From positions 73,658 through 107,858 of the forward strand of contig JAEUWI010000022.1 in NCBI GenBank assembly GCA_016791475.1: a stretch of 34,201 nt of DNA, written 5' to 3'. Position 1 is the first letter of the stretch, and each line of letters begins with the position of its first letter. Of this stretch, positions 16,946 to 25,441 are shown piece by piece. The notes under the pieces are model-generated. The model made no database searches. It saw only the letters and a program-made list of their open reading frames with translations, and was not told the origin of the DNA. Source of the DNA: Candidatus Hydrogenedentota bacterium (GTDB taxonomy: Bacteria > Hydrogenedentota > Hydrogenedentia > Hydrogenedentales > JAEUWI01). A program made the position numbers and the translations under genes.

Positions 16946-16974
16946 TTGACCCCTCCCTTCGGCTTTCGTACACT
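16946..16974 (+). promoter_or_regulatory. Sigma-70-type promoter for the 16997 gene
   Basis: TTGACC and TACACT are exactly 17 bases apart. The start near 16981 would leave a very short leader that includes AAGGAG at 16985-16990. Confidence 0.5.
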
Positions 16975-16996
16975 GCTGGCGCAGAAGGAGTACCCC

Positions 16997-18508
16997 ATGG
17001 CCACCCCAGCCTTTTCGATTGACGCATTCAAGGCCGCCGCCGAGCCGGTCCTGGCCGATGCGGTAGAGCGGCGGAACACGCTAAGTCTTGCCGCGCTTCG
17101 CGACTACGCCACCCTCTTTACCCCCGCGAACCTGGAGCTGTACAAGCTGGAGAATATCTTCCAGTCCTTCGTGATGCATTTTCCGCCGAGCAGCTTTTCG
17201 GTTAATGTGGCCCATGTGCGGGATGAGCGCGTGGGCGACGCCGCGCGGATGTCGGCTTGTGTCGGTGCGCTGCTTAAAGCGATGGAGCGCGCGCCCGGCA
17301 CCACGCTGGAGGTGGAAATCTTCGAGCAGGAAGAACACAGCGTCATGGTGTCGCGCATGGCCATCGCCTTCAACGGCCCCGGACGCATCCCCGAGCACTT
17401 TCTCTTTGCCGGGCGCTTCCCCATGACCTTGACGGAGCTGAGCCACTGCTGGACGCTGGCGACCTCGGGCGGGCGCATTGATTTGACGGAAGACGGGGTG
17501 GTGCTGCGTCTCGACGGCATGCGGATGCCGCCGGAGCCGCTGGAGCTCGCGGAACGATTGTCGGCTTTTCTGGGGCGATCACCGCAGGTGGAGGACGCCG
17601 AGCGGGCGCTTTCGCTGATTGAAGATCGGGGGCCGCTGGAACTGGCCGACCTGGCCCGGGTCTACGGCGAGGCTGTGGAGGCCCACAAGTCGCTGCTGCA
17701 CCAGGGCGGGATTCTGGAGAAAAACGGGTTCGAGGGCAGCTTCCCTCCCCTGCCGCTGAACCGCGCGCGCATGGGTGCTTTTTTCGGAGGACTCTTTCAC
17801 TGGGCGGTGGCGGTGGCTCCCGAAGGCGGGGTTTTGGAGACGCTGGTGGAGTACGACGAGTCGAAGCGGGAGGCGGCGGGGATGATCACCTTCAACACGA
17901 CCGCGCCAACGATTAAGGAAAGCTTTCACCTTTCCGTGATGAAGCGGGCGATCCGCCATCATGGCGGCGGTGTGGATATGGATCTCGCGCCAACGGAGGC
18001 CGCCATCACGTTCACGCTGGCGGATGGCGTTGGAAAGACGCTGGATGCCTGGCTCCCCGGTTGGGATGCCTTTGGGCCGGAATCGCGCAAATACCTCCGT
18101 CTGCTCAAGAGCGGTGCCCAGGCCCCGCCGGAGGACTTTATTCTGGGCGGTATTCTGGAGCAGGAGCTGGAGAACTGGCTCCTGCCGCGCCTGGCGGAGC
18201 CGGTGGCGGTCAACCTTGCGAAGGACGGGACCTTTCGTAATGAAGGTCTCAAGGGCAGCATCAAGGAGCGTATGCAGAAGGCCCTCGATCAGGTGGGGCG
18301 CGGTAAGCCGAAGAAAGAGATCTGCCAGCCGCAGTACGCGGGGGAACTGCTCTGGGCCTTCCGGGGCGATCCGCGCCAGCGCTACGCCCTGGGCACCGAG
18401 GTGCTCACCGATGAAGAATTGCAACAGCTATGCGAAGGGCTCCTGTCGAAGCCGGTGGATGGGCGGGCCTGTCTGGTGCTGCTCGCCCTGCTCCACACGC
18501 GGCGTTGA
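16997..18508 (+). CDS. Unrecognised 503-residue protein with two HATPase-like segments
   Basis: No family is recognised with confidence. There is no signal peptide or membrane helix, so it is probably cytoplasmic. Two segments look like decayed GHKL/HATPase folds. In the first (about 84-172), FNGPGRIPEHFL resembles the G1 box of histidine kinases, and SGGRIDLTEDGVVLRL resembles their last strand pair. In the second (about 257-341), LSVMKRAIRHHGGGVDMDL and TEAAITFTL repeat the latter pattern. The N-box Asn and the G1 Asp are missing, so ATP use is unlikely. A helical region lies between them, and the C-terminal 160 residues are unassigned. AAGGAG 6 bases before ATG 16997 fixes the start. It appears to be a single-gene unit. 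Confidence 0.85.
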   Translation: MATPAFSIDAFKAAAEPVLADAVERRNTLSLAALRDYATLFTPANLELYKLENIFQSFVMHFPPSSFSVNVAHVRDERVGDAARMSACVGALLKAMERAPGTTLEVEIFEQEEHSVMVSRMAIAFNGPGRIPEHFLFAGRFPMTLTELSHCWTLATSGGRIDLTEDGVVLRLDGMRMPPEPLELAERLSAFLGRSPQVEDAERALSLIEDRGPLELADLARVYGEAVEAHKSLLHQGGILEKNGFEGSFPPLPLNRARMGAFFGGLFHWAVAVAPEGGVLETLVEYDESKREAAGMITFNTTAPTIKESFHLSVMKRAIRHHGGGVDMDLAPTEAAITFTLADGVGKTLDAWLPGWDAFGPESRKYLRLLKSGAQAPPEDFILGGILEQELENWLLPRLAEPVAVNLAKDGTFRNEGLKGSIKERMQKALDQVGRGKPKKEICQPQYAGELLWAFRGDPRQRYALGTEVLTDEELQQLCEGLLSKPVDGRACLVLLALLHTRR

Positions 18509-18560
18509 TGCCCTTCAGTGTAAGCGTCCGCCGAGCCAGTGAACCGCTCCTGTCCCACCG

Positions 18561-19100
18561 TCAGTGGCCCAGTTGCTCGATCAGCTCCGAGGCGTCCGCC
18601 TTGGTTTTCAGACGTGCAATCTGCGCCCCGTTCGCCCCGAGTTTGTGCAGCAGTTCAATCTGCATCTGCGTGGGACGGAGGTGCATGGCTTCGATGAGGG
18701 CGGAGGCATCGGCCTGGCTGATGAGTTGGGCGATCTGATCGTGGGATGCGCCAAGACGAATCAAGTGGGCCAGTTGCTTGGGCGTGGGCGGGGAAAGTTT
18801 ACGATGCTGCGTCCGCAGGGCGTCGATCCGATCCGCGGCGGCATCCTTGTCCAGTCCAATAATGTCGGACTCCGTATCGCCAAGGCGCCGCAGGTATTCC
18901 TTCTGCGCCTCGGTCGCCGGCGTGCCGGAAGGGCCCTGGGGCAGTTCGGCCACAAGGCTCGCCATTTGAGGCGCGGGATCGTTCGCCGCGCCGATGAGGG
19001 CAATCTTGACGCCGCACTTATTGCACTGGCCGCGCTGGCCGAGATGCCTGGGCGCAACGCGCAGCACCTGCCTGCACGCTGGACATATGAACTGAAGCAT
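18561..19100 (-). CDS. Zinc-ribbon protein with three helical LGA repeats (paralogue A)
   Basis: A 179-residue soluble protein. CPAC (C6, C9) and CNKCG (C26, C29) form an N-terminal zinc ribbon that ends in IALIG. After a linker, three repeats of about 35 residues (61-95, 104-138, 143-177) follow the pattern PTxxQLxxLxxLGAxxxQIxxLxxKADASxLIExL. The repeat resembles the eASxLIxxL helical motif seen in some phage and archaeal DNA-binding proteins, but that link is weak. The gene at 20133 is a clear paralogue with the same architecture. The gene is last in a minus-strand run of three (20687 to 18561), 114 bases after the epimerase. The ribosome site is poor. A nucleic-acid or protein-binding role is plausible; none is shown. 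Confidence 0.8.
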   Translation of the reverse strand: MLQFICPACRQVLRVAPRHLGQRGQCNKCGVKIALIGAANDPAPQMASLVAELPQGPSGTPATEAQKEYLRRLGDTESDIIGLDKDAAADRIDALRTQHRKLSPPTPKQLAHLIRLGASHDQIAQLISQADASALIEAMHLRPTQMQIELLHKLGANGAQIARLKTKADASELIEQLGH

Positions 19101-19214
19101 GTTTTTCGCACTCTTTCCGGCGTGGCGTGGCCACGCATGCTATACGCCACGGCTCCTTCGCCGGGGCCTGCCACACGACCGCTCCCAAAGAGGACCGACC
19201 GCGGGCGTCTGGTT

Positions 19215-20075
19215 TCAAGAATAATATCTGGCTTCGAGGGTTTTGAGGTATTTCAATCCATCGCCGAGGAGTTGATCACTGGACTCGGCCAGGGAACGCC
19301 ACATGCAGGTCGCCGCAGCCATGGCGGGTGAGACGCTTTCGAAGGACTCAAGTCCCACGATGCCTTCGTAGCGAGACTCGCCGAGGGCCCGGTAGATCTC
19401 GTCCCAGTTCACCGTACCCGTCCCCGGCGTGCCGCGATGGCTTTCGCTGAGGTGGAAGTGGCAGAGATGGGGTACCGCCAATCGGGTGGGTTCGTAAAAG
19501 TTACGCTCCTCAATGTTCATGTGATAGGCGTCGAGGTGTACCTTGACGTTGGGTTCGCCGATGCGGTCCCGCAGGGCGAGTGCCTGCTCGGCGGTATTGA
19601 TGAGAAAGGTCTCGTAACGATTGATCGCTTCAATGCCCAGGGTGACACCGTGGTCCGAGGCGTAGCGCGCGGCTTCGCGCATCACCGTTGCCGCGTGGTC
19701 CCAATGGGCCTCGTTGGGGCGTCCCGTGATCTTTCTGCCAATGGCGGAATAGGTGACGCCCGTGAACACGGTCCCTCCCATGTCCGCCGTGGCCTTGATG
19801 CATTTCTTAAGGTAATCGAGCCCGGCTGCGCGGACGGCGGGGTCGTCCGATGTGGGGTCGGTATGCTCCGCGCAGGCCGTGGAAGTGCACAGGGCCATGC
19901 CGGCCTCCGCCGCGCGGGCCCGGATGGCCGCCGCGTCCACCTTCTCAATTTCCATGAGCGGCACTTCGACCAGATCAAAGCCCAGCGATCGGGCGCGGTC
20001 GATGATATCGAGTGTGTCGTTGCTCCAGCTATTCGTCCACGCATAGGCGTGAACCGCATACCGCAAGGGATTCAT
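19215..20075 (-). CDS. Sugar 3-epimerase / sugar phosphate isomerase, TIM barrel (tagatose/psicose 3-epimerase-like)
   Basis: A 286-residue cytoplasmic TIM-barrel enzyme of the AP-endonuclease-2 superfamily. The four metal ligands of D-tagatose/D-psicose 3-epimerases (E152, D185, H211, E246 in the known enzymes) are matched here as E149 (GIE), D182 (HLDAYH), H208 (CHFHLSE) and E243 (GLES), a constant shift of three. Arg214 matches the known active-site Arg, and the catalytic pair of glutamates is therefore intact. It should interconvert ketohexoses or related sugars at C3; the natural substrate is open because the superfamily is broad. A very strong ribosome site, AAGGAGGAG, lies 8 bases before the ATG. 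It sits between the two zinc-ribbon paralogues, 57 bases after the first, probably in one operon. Confidence 0.92.
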   Translation of the reverse strand: MNPLRYAVHAYAWTNSWSNDTLDIIDRARSLGFDLVEVPLMEIEKVDAAAIRARAAEAGMALCTSTACAEHTDPTSDDPAVRAAGLDYLKKCIKATADMGGTVFTGVTYSAIGRKITGRPNEAHWDHAATVMREAARYASDHGVTLGIEAINRYETFLINTAEQALALRDRIGEPNVKVHLDAYHMNIEERNFYEPTRLAVPHLCHFHLSESHRGTPGTGTVNWDEIYRALGESRYEGIVGLESFESVSPAMAAATCMWRSLAESSDQLLGDGLKYLKTLEARYYS

Positions 20076-20132
20076 GGAAAGACTCCTCCTTCAAATCGAG
20101 GCTGCAATTCTCCGGGCCGTGCCGGAGCGTTC

Positions 20133-20687
20133 TCAATAGTCACTTTCGTATTCTTCCGCGTCGTTTTCCGATTCGTACTCATCAATCATCGCCTGGGCCA
20201 CGCCCTGCGTCGTGAGGTAGCTCAATTCTTCCTCCGACACGCCGTAAGACCGCAAAATTGCCAACTGTTCTTCCGTCGGCGGCGGCTGGAGCACTTCGAT
20301 CAGGCGGATGGCGTCGCCCTTGGTCTTCAACCGTTGCAGTTGCCCCTCGGTCGCGCCGAGTTCGCGGAGGCGCCTGAGCTGATCGTCCGTGGGAGGCGCT
20401 TCAATTTCCGAATCACTCTCGAAGTCGGTCACAACTTCGTCGTCCCAGCCCGAAATGCTTTCCAGGGCGGCATCGAGCGAAGACGCGACCAAATGGGGCA
20501 GACCTTCGATGGGATGGGCCACTTCCACCACCCGAGGCTCCAGCGCCTGGGCCCGCTGGGCCGTGAGCATGTTCCGTTCTCCGATGAGGGCAATTCGACC
20601 GCCACACTTCTTGCAGTAGCCCCGGAATCCGACAAACTGCGGGCGAATCTGGAGCGATTGCTCGCAATGTGGACAGATGAATATCAT
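20133..20687 (-). CDS. Zinc-ribbon protein with two helical LGA repeats (paralogue B)
   Basis: A 184-residue soluble protein related to the one at 18561. CPHC (C5, C8) and CKKCG (C25, C28) form the zinc ribbon, again ending in IALIG. A variable, acidic linker (about 40-97) follows, then two repeats (99-132 and 137-170) of the same pattern, for example PTDDQLRRLRELGATEGQ, and a strongly acidic tail rich in Asp, Glu and Ser. ATG 20687 is chosen for GGGAG 5 bases upstream and because the Cys motif follows at once; the open frame beyond it lacks protein character. It is first in the minus-strand run of three and divergent from the gene at 20874. Function unknown. Confidence 0.82.
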   Translation of the reverse strand: MIFICPHCEQSLQIRPQFVGFRGYCKKCGGRIALIGERNMLTAQRAQALEPRVVEVAHPIEGLPHLVASSLDAALESISGWDDEVVTDFESDSEIEAPPTDDQLRRLRELGATEGQLQRLKTKGDAIRLIEVLQPPPTEEQLAILRSYGVSEEELSYLTTQGVAQAMIDEYESENDAEEYESDY

Positions 20688-20778
20688 GACGACTCCCAAC
20701 CAGACCCCGATGCGCAGGGGGGCACGCGCAACTTCCCCGTTGCCACGCCCATCGGGCGAAGCACGGGCCTTACTTTGC

Positions 20779-20806
20779 TTGACGCGGCCACGGCACGCGC
20801 TATACA
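20779..20806 (+). promoter_or_regulatory. Sigma-70-type promoter for the GH20-like gene
   Basis: TTGACG and TATACA are 16 bases apart. The predicted leader to ATG 20874 is about 60 bases. Confidence 0.45.
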
Positions 20807-20873
20807 GTGAGTCAATCATATAGCCCTGAGAGCCTCCACGCAACCTTAGCCCCATGGGGAAGACCCTTCATCC

Positions 20874-23675
20874 ATGCATTTCGGCCGAACCAGCTCTACC
20901 GTTGCGGCACTGGCGCTGCTTCTGGCGTACACAATTCCGGCGATGGCGGCGGAACCGGAGAACGAGGTTGGAGTACCGTTAAGATCGGACGTAGCGCCGG
21001 TTTACGATGCGGATCACCTGAACGACGGGGCCTTCCTTCGGGGCTGGCTCATCTGCGGTCCCTTTCCCAATCCCGGCAATACCGACAGCACGGGCGCCTG
21101 TGTTCATGATGGATCCTGCGTCGGCTTTTTCACGGATTTTCTCGCCCCATCCGGAGGCGAGTCCGCGATTGCCCCCCAGGCGGACCTGCAGGTCCTCGGT
21201 CCGGATCAGAAGACGCGCCGTTGGAATGCGGTGAGTACGTTGGGCGGGCGGGTATATTTTGACGAGTACCTTTCGCCCTCGGAATTTCAGACGGGCTACG
21301 CCGCGTGCTGGATTAACGCCACGAAGGATGAGGACCGCCTCTTCGGCGTTGGAGGCGACGATGGTATGCGAATCTGGGTCAATGGGGAAGAAATCTTTCG
21401 CTATCACGCGTCCAGAATCCTCACCCCGGACGAGCATTACATTCGTTTTCCGCTGAAAGCCGGCCGCAATCTGGTTCTGATCAAACTGGACAACGGCACC
21501 GGCCGCTGGGGCTTCTCAATCCGCCCGGTGGACAACGCCAGCGCGGTAAAGGAAACGATAGACCGGCTTCGCAAGGTATTGCGCTTTGACTTTCGCTTGG
21601 GAGAACAAGGCTTCGAGTTAACCCTGGGCGATCCGCTGACCCTCGGCAATTTGTGGGACCTTCCCGAAGGGGAGATCCGGGTCATGAACCGCAATGGGGA
21701 CACGGTTCACACATTCACGACGCCCTTATGCCGTCCGGTCCTGCTGCCCTATGCGGATTTTTCCGAAGAAGTCTACCTGCTCGAGGCCAAGGTGCTCTGG
21801 CCCTATCGCGGGCGTATACTTATTCCCGGCATGATTCACCGGGGAAACTTGCGGGCCGACGTGCAGGCCATGGTCGCAGGAGAACCACCCGACCTTCCCC
21901 CGGGGCTCGCCGCGGAGGCCTACCGCAATCTTCTGGACAGCGTCCATCAACGGGACCAGTTCAACGGATTCGCCGGCGAGCCTTACGCGTATTACCGCTT
22001 GAAAGCGGGCCTGACCCAGGCGCTGCAGTTTGCCATCAACCTTCAGAACAATGCATCGCCCTATGATCGAATTTTCCCGCGGCCACGTCAAGCGGGCAGA
22101 AGTGGCCACGCGCCTGTAACGATCACGGGACATTGGACGCTTGACTGTGCCGAGTCGATATTTGATGACGCGTTGGACGCGCACTTCATCCGGCGCTGGA
22201 CCGAGCTCACTTCCGATTTGGGCGGCGAGGCCGAGGGAAGCGTCCGGGTGATGGCCCTGGAATCCGGATTTCTCAATGTTCCCGCGCCGGAATTGGAGAG
22301 TGGCGCAACGGCGTTTGTGGAGGCGGCCGCGGCGATTCGGGAATCTGTACCCGCCGATCCCGAGGGCTATGCGATTCTAGTGACCGCGGACGGCATCATC
22401 GTCGCCGGGCGCACGGCGGCCGGGGCGAATTACGGCCTGGACACCCTGCTGCAACTTCTTTCCGGCGCCTCGAAATCGGAAGAGCGGACGCTGATACTGG
22501 ATGGCGGCACAATCATCGATGCGCCGGTCTATCGCACCCGGGCCTCCCTGCTGCCGCTGGAACAGTTCGACGACGGGTTCAAGTCGGCGATTGACGGCCT
22601 GGCGGAGCTCCGCTTCAATCACGTGTTTCTGCCGTCTTCCCACTATACGGCGCTGGACGATGCCGAAGTCCGGGCCACGCTCGTGGACGCTTACGCCTAT
22701 TGCCGGGCGCGCTTCGTAGAGCCTGTTCCGCTGATCGAAAGCTTCGGGGCCGACAGCGTTGTCGCGGGGCTCGATCCCAATTTGCTGGAGGGCACCTACG
22801 TGGAGGAGTTTCCCGCGGTGGTGGACGAACTCCGGCGGGTCCATCTCCCCTATGACCGCATTCTGGACTGCGCGTCGAGCCGACCGCGCGTGCGCACGGC
22901 CAAGGGGTATGCGGTGTTGCGCCAGGACCGTGACTATGTCTTTGAGTCCTACGCGCCCCCGGTCCTGCAGCTCAAAGGCCAGGCGCCGGTACAGACCGGG
23001 GATACCCTGCTCATCACGGCGGATCTGGTGGATCTCTCCCAGGCCAACACGCCCGCGTGCTGCCCGTCGGATACGAACACCTGGCTCCTGCTGGAGAAAC
23101 TGATGGCGGAGGTCTACACCCATTTGAAACCCAGGGCGATTCACCTGGGGCACTCCGGCGCGGGATATCTCAATCGGGACAGCCGCTGTATCGAGCGGGG
23201 CATGCCCAATGACCTTATCCTCGCGGACGCCGTTCAAAAGGGTACGGACATCGTCCGCAATCTGGATCGTAAGGCGGATGTTTTCATCTGGGGCGAGCAC
23301 TTCAATCCGCTGGATCGGGCCATCGAACTGGATGGGGTGAAAGGCGCGCAGCAGCTTCCGAAGGACATTACGGTGGTGGACCTTCACATCGAGGGGGCGT
23401 CGTGGTATGACCTCTGGCGGATCGATGAGGGCCTCAGCTTTTTTGACCAGTTTGGTGTGGACACGCTGGGCGTGGTCCGCTCCGACCCGCTGGCGGCGGC
23501 CCGCTACGCCGCGATGAAAAGAGAGCATCCCCAGCGCTTCCGAGGCGTACTTCACTATCCGGTGCCGGGCGATGCGGGCGGGCAGTTTGCGGCGGCCCAG
23601 GCGGGCTGGGAGGCGACCACCCTGCTCGGAAGCCTGGACACCGACGCGGCGGCGCGCACCGATGTGGCGCGCTGA
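20874..23675 (+). CDS. Secreted GH20-like (beta-hexosaminidase fold) protein with altered catalytic motif
   Basis: A 933-residue exported protein with a signal peptide (about 1-25, cleaved near AMAA). Residues about 55-220 form a carbohydrate-binding-like domain with GVGGDDGMRIWVNGEEIF, a PA14/galactose-binding type signature. A GH20 domain-2-like segment lies near 500-530 (IIVAGRTAAGANYGLDTLLQLL), followed by a TIM-barrel-like domain beginning DAPVYRTRASLLPLEQF. In active GH20 enzymes the barrel carries an HxGGDE motif; the equivalent here appears to be IHLGHSG (756-762), without the Asp-Glu pair. It may be a binding protein or an enzyme with a different mechanism. There is no strong ribosome site (GGGGAAG lies far upstream); the signal peptide sets the start. 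It is monocistronic or leads into 23784. Confidence 0.78.
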   Translation: MHFGRTSSTVAALALLLAYTIPAMAAEPENEVGVPLRSDVAPVYDADHLNDGAFLRGWLICGPFPNPGNTDSTGACVHDGSCVGFFTDFLAPSGGESAIAPQADLQVLGPDQKTRRWNAVSTLGGRVYFDEYLSPSEFQTGYAACWINATKDEDRLFGVGGDDGMRIWVNGEEIFRYHASRILTPDEHYIRFPLKAGRNLVLIKLDNGTGRWGFSIRPVDNASAVKETIDRLRKVLRFDFRLGEQGFELTLGDPLTLGNLWDLPEGEIRVMNRNGDTVHTFTTPLCRPVLLPYADFSEEVYLLEAKVLWPYRGRILIPGMIHRGNLRADVQAMVAGEPPDLPPGLAAEAYRNLLDSVHQRDQFNGFAGEPYAYYRLKAGLTQALQFAINLQNNASPYDRIFPRPRQAGRSGHAPVTITGHWTLDCAESIFDDALDAHFIRRWTELTSDLGGEAEGSVRVMALESGFLNVPAPELESGATAFVEAAAAIRESVPADPEGYAILVTADGIIVAGRTAAGANYGLDTLLQLLSGASKSEERTLILDGGTIIDAPVYRTRASLLPLEQFDDGFKSAIDGLAELRFNHVFLPSSHYTALDDAEVRATLVDAYAYCRARFVEPVPLIESFGADSVVAGLDPNLLEGTYVEEFPAVVDELRRVHLPYDRILDCASSRPRVRTAKGYAVLRQDRDYVFESYAPPVLQLKGQAPVQTGDTLLITADLVDLSQANTPACCPSDTNTWLLLEKLMAEVYTHLKPRAIHLGHSGAGYLNRDSRCIERGMPNDLILADAVQKGTDIVRNLDRKADVFIWGEHFNPLDRAIELDGVKGAQQLPKDITVVDLHIEGASWYDLWRIDEGLSFFDQFGVDTLGVVRSDPLAAARYAAMKREHPQRFRGVLHYPVPGDAGGQFAAAQAGWEATTLLGSLDTDAAARTDVAR

Positions 23676-23704
23676 ATTCGTACATCCGGCCCGTTGAGTG
23701 ATAC

Positions 23705-23710
23705 TATAAT
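23705..23710 (+). promoter_or_regulatory. Consensus -10 box before the MshEN-FHA gene
   Basis: TATAAT matches the -10 consensus exactly, about 74 bases before ATG 23784. The -35 region is weak. Confidence 0.45.
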
Positions 23711-23783
23711 CGCTGATCCGGGCGGCGGATTCACCTGCCACGCCCGGTGTGCGCGAAGCTTTGACACCCGAATTCTGCTATCC

Positions 23784-25259
23784 ATGACCGAACCATCCAA
23801 TGTACCCGTGAACGACACGCCGAGCGCCGGCCGACTTGGTCAGTTGCTGGTAAAGCAGGGCATTGTGTCCGCAGGACAAATCCATGCCGCACTCGCCCTT
23901 CAGGAAAATGAAAACAGCCACCTCGTGAAGGGCCTCGTCAGCCTCGGCTTTCTCAAGGAGACCGACCTGACCAATTTCCTGGTGAAGCACCTCAAGCTGC
24001 CCCGTCTCAACCTGGCGGATTACAACGTGAGCCAGGATGTGCTCAAGACCGTACCGCGCGAGTTGTGCCTGCGCCACCGTCTGATGCCCATCGACATTCT
24101 CGGCAAAAACCTGACCCTCGCAATGGTGAATCCATTGGATGATGCCGCGCTCGCGGCGGTGCAGCAGGCCTGTCCAGACTTTCGGCTAAAGCCCTTTCTA
24201 TGTTCACTTTCCGACTTTGACCTGGTGGCCAGTCGCCTTTTGCGAAGCGAGCAGGAACAGAAGAGCAACTCCGAAATCAGCCTGAAGAGCCTGGGCATCA
24301 CGGGACCCGCCCGAAAGACCGAAGTGCCTGCGGGCCTGTCCCGTCCGGAGGCACCGCCCGAGGTAGAAGACGATCCCACCGCGACCAAGCTCTTCGATGG
24401 CCCCGCCATCATGCCCCGTCGTTCTACCGGACCGCTGCGGTCCAGTCTGATCTGCCTCGACGGCTGGGAGTTGGGCCGGGAAATTGAAATCCAGGGCCAC
24501 GAGTATCTTCTTGGTCGTTCGGCCGATGCCGATACCACCATCGCCTCACCCCTTATTTCGAGGGAGCACGCCCGCATCACGCGAAATGAAGAATACGGCC
24601 AGGAAACCTTCGTCATCACCGATCTGAAAAGCAGTAACGGGACTTTCGTGAACAACGTGCCGGTGACGACGACCATCCTGCGGCACGGAGACCGAATTCT
24701 ACTGGGCAATGTGCTTTTCAAATTCGTGCTGCTGGACGAAGTTGAGGCGCGATTCCACCAGGATGTGCACCGACTCTACAGTATCCAGAAGGGTACGGGA
24801 CTGCTGCCCGCCGATGGCTGGTTTAAGGCGCTTGATCGCGCGGTGGGTGGCTCTGAGGCCCCCCTGCGCACCGCGTGCCTGATTGAAATTGACCATTTGC
24901 CCGCAGTAGAGCAGAGTCATGGACAGATCGCGAGTGTGATTGTCTTGAGCGATGCGAGCGACATTCTTGGTCGCTCTCTCGGGCGTGGAGACCTTCCAGG
25001 CGATCTCGGAAACGGACGAATTGGCGTGCTGTTTGAATCAAAACAAACAGAACCCGCCTATTTGCTTCTGGAGGACCTCCGGCGCTGTGTGGAGGCCCAT
25101 GTGTTCACCCACAAGGAAGCCCGATTCCGCAGCACGCTCAGTATCGGCCTGGCAACGACCGAGGGATGTGCGGACGGCAAGGCCCTCTACGGGAAATTGG
25201 AGAAGGGGCTGGCATCCGCGATCGAGTACGGTCGCAACAGAATAGAAATACAGCACTAA
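23784..25259 (+). CDS. MshEN - FHA - degenerate GGDEF signalling protein
   Basis: A 491-residue cytoplasmic protein with three modules. Residues 16-152 are an MshEN/T2SSE-N domain; GRLGQLLVKQGIVSAGQIHAAL and the second LGFLKETDL motif fit the c-di-GMP-binding pattern described for MshEN. A Pro-rich linker leads to an FHA domain (about 222-317) with the phosphothreonine-binding residues in place: LGRS (R245), SREH (S259, H262) and SSNGT (N285, G286). Residues about 330-490 match the GGDEF fold, with a recognisable IEID core and SIGLAT end, but the GGDEF loop reads GNGRI, so no cyclase activity is expected. The start is set by the domain; the ribosome site is poor. It may relay c-di-GMP and Ser/Thr phosphorylation; the partner kinase is not in the window. 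Confidence 0.88.
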   Translation: MTEPSNVPVNDTPSAGRLGQLLVKQGIVSAGQIHAALALQENENSHLVKGLVSLGFLKETDLTNFLVKHLKLPRLNLADYNVSQDVLKTVPRELCLRHRLMPIDILGKNLTLAMVNPLDDAALAAVQQACPDFRLKPFLCSLSDFDLVASRLLRSEQEQKSNSEISLKSLGITGPARKTEVPAGLSRPEAPPEVEDDPTATKLFDGPAIMPRRSTGPLRSSLICLDGWELGREIEIQGHEYLLGRSADADTTIASPLISREHARITRNEEYGQETFVITDLKSSNGTFVNNVPVTTTILRHGDRILLGNVLFKFVLLDEVEARFHQDVHRLYSIQKGTGLLPADGWFKALDRAVGGSEAPLRTACLIEIDHLPAVEQSHGQIASVIVLSDASDILGRSLGRGDLPGDLGNGRIGVLFESKQTEPAYLLLEDLRRCVEAHVFTHKEARFRSTLSIGLATTEGCADGKALYGKLEKGLASAIEYGRNRIEIQH

Positions 25260-25355
25260 CCGACGCAAAGCAACAACACTTTCATGCTGGCGATGAACGC
25301 CGATGCCCCCGTTCAGTTGTGTCTGTTCTTGTCTGGTTGCGCCGAAAAGTTAGGA

Positions 25356-25391
25356 AGGAGGCAGCGCGCCGCGAGCGGTACGCTGCCTCCT
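25356..25391. terminator. Terminator between convergent genes
   Basis: An 11-bp stem (25356-25366 with 25381-25391) plus a small inner CCGC/GCGG stem is followed by CGTTTTGTT on the plus strand. It serves the 23784 gene and perhaps, in reverse (CTAACTTTT), the 25442 gene. The rest of 25260-25441 shows no gene. Confidence 0.8.
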
Positions 25392-25441
25392 CGTTTTGTT
25401 CGCGTCATGCGGAACAAACACGGGGTAACTGGGGTGAGACG

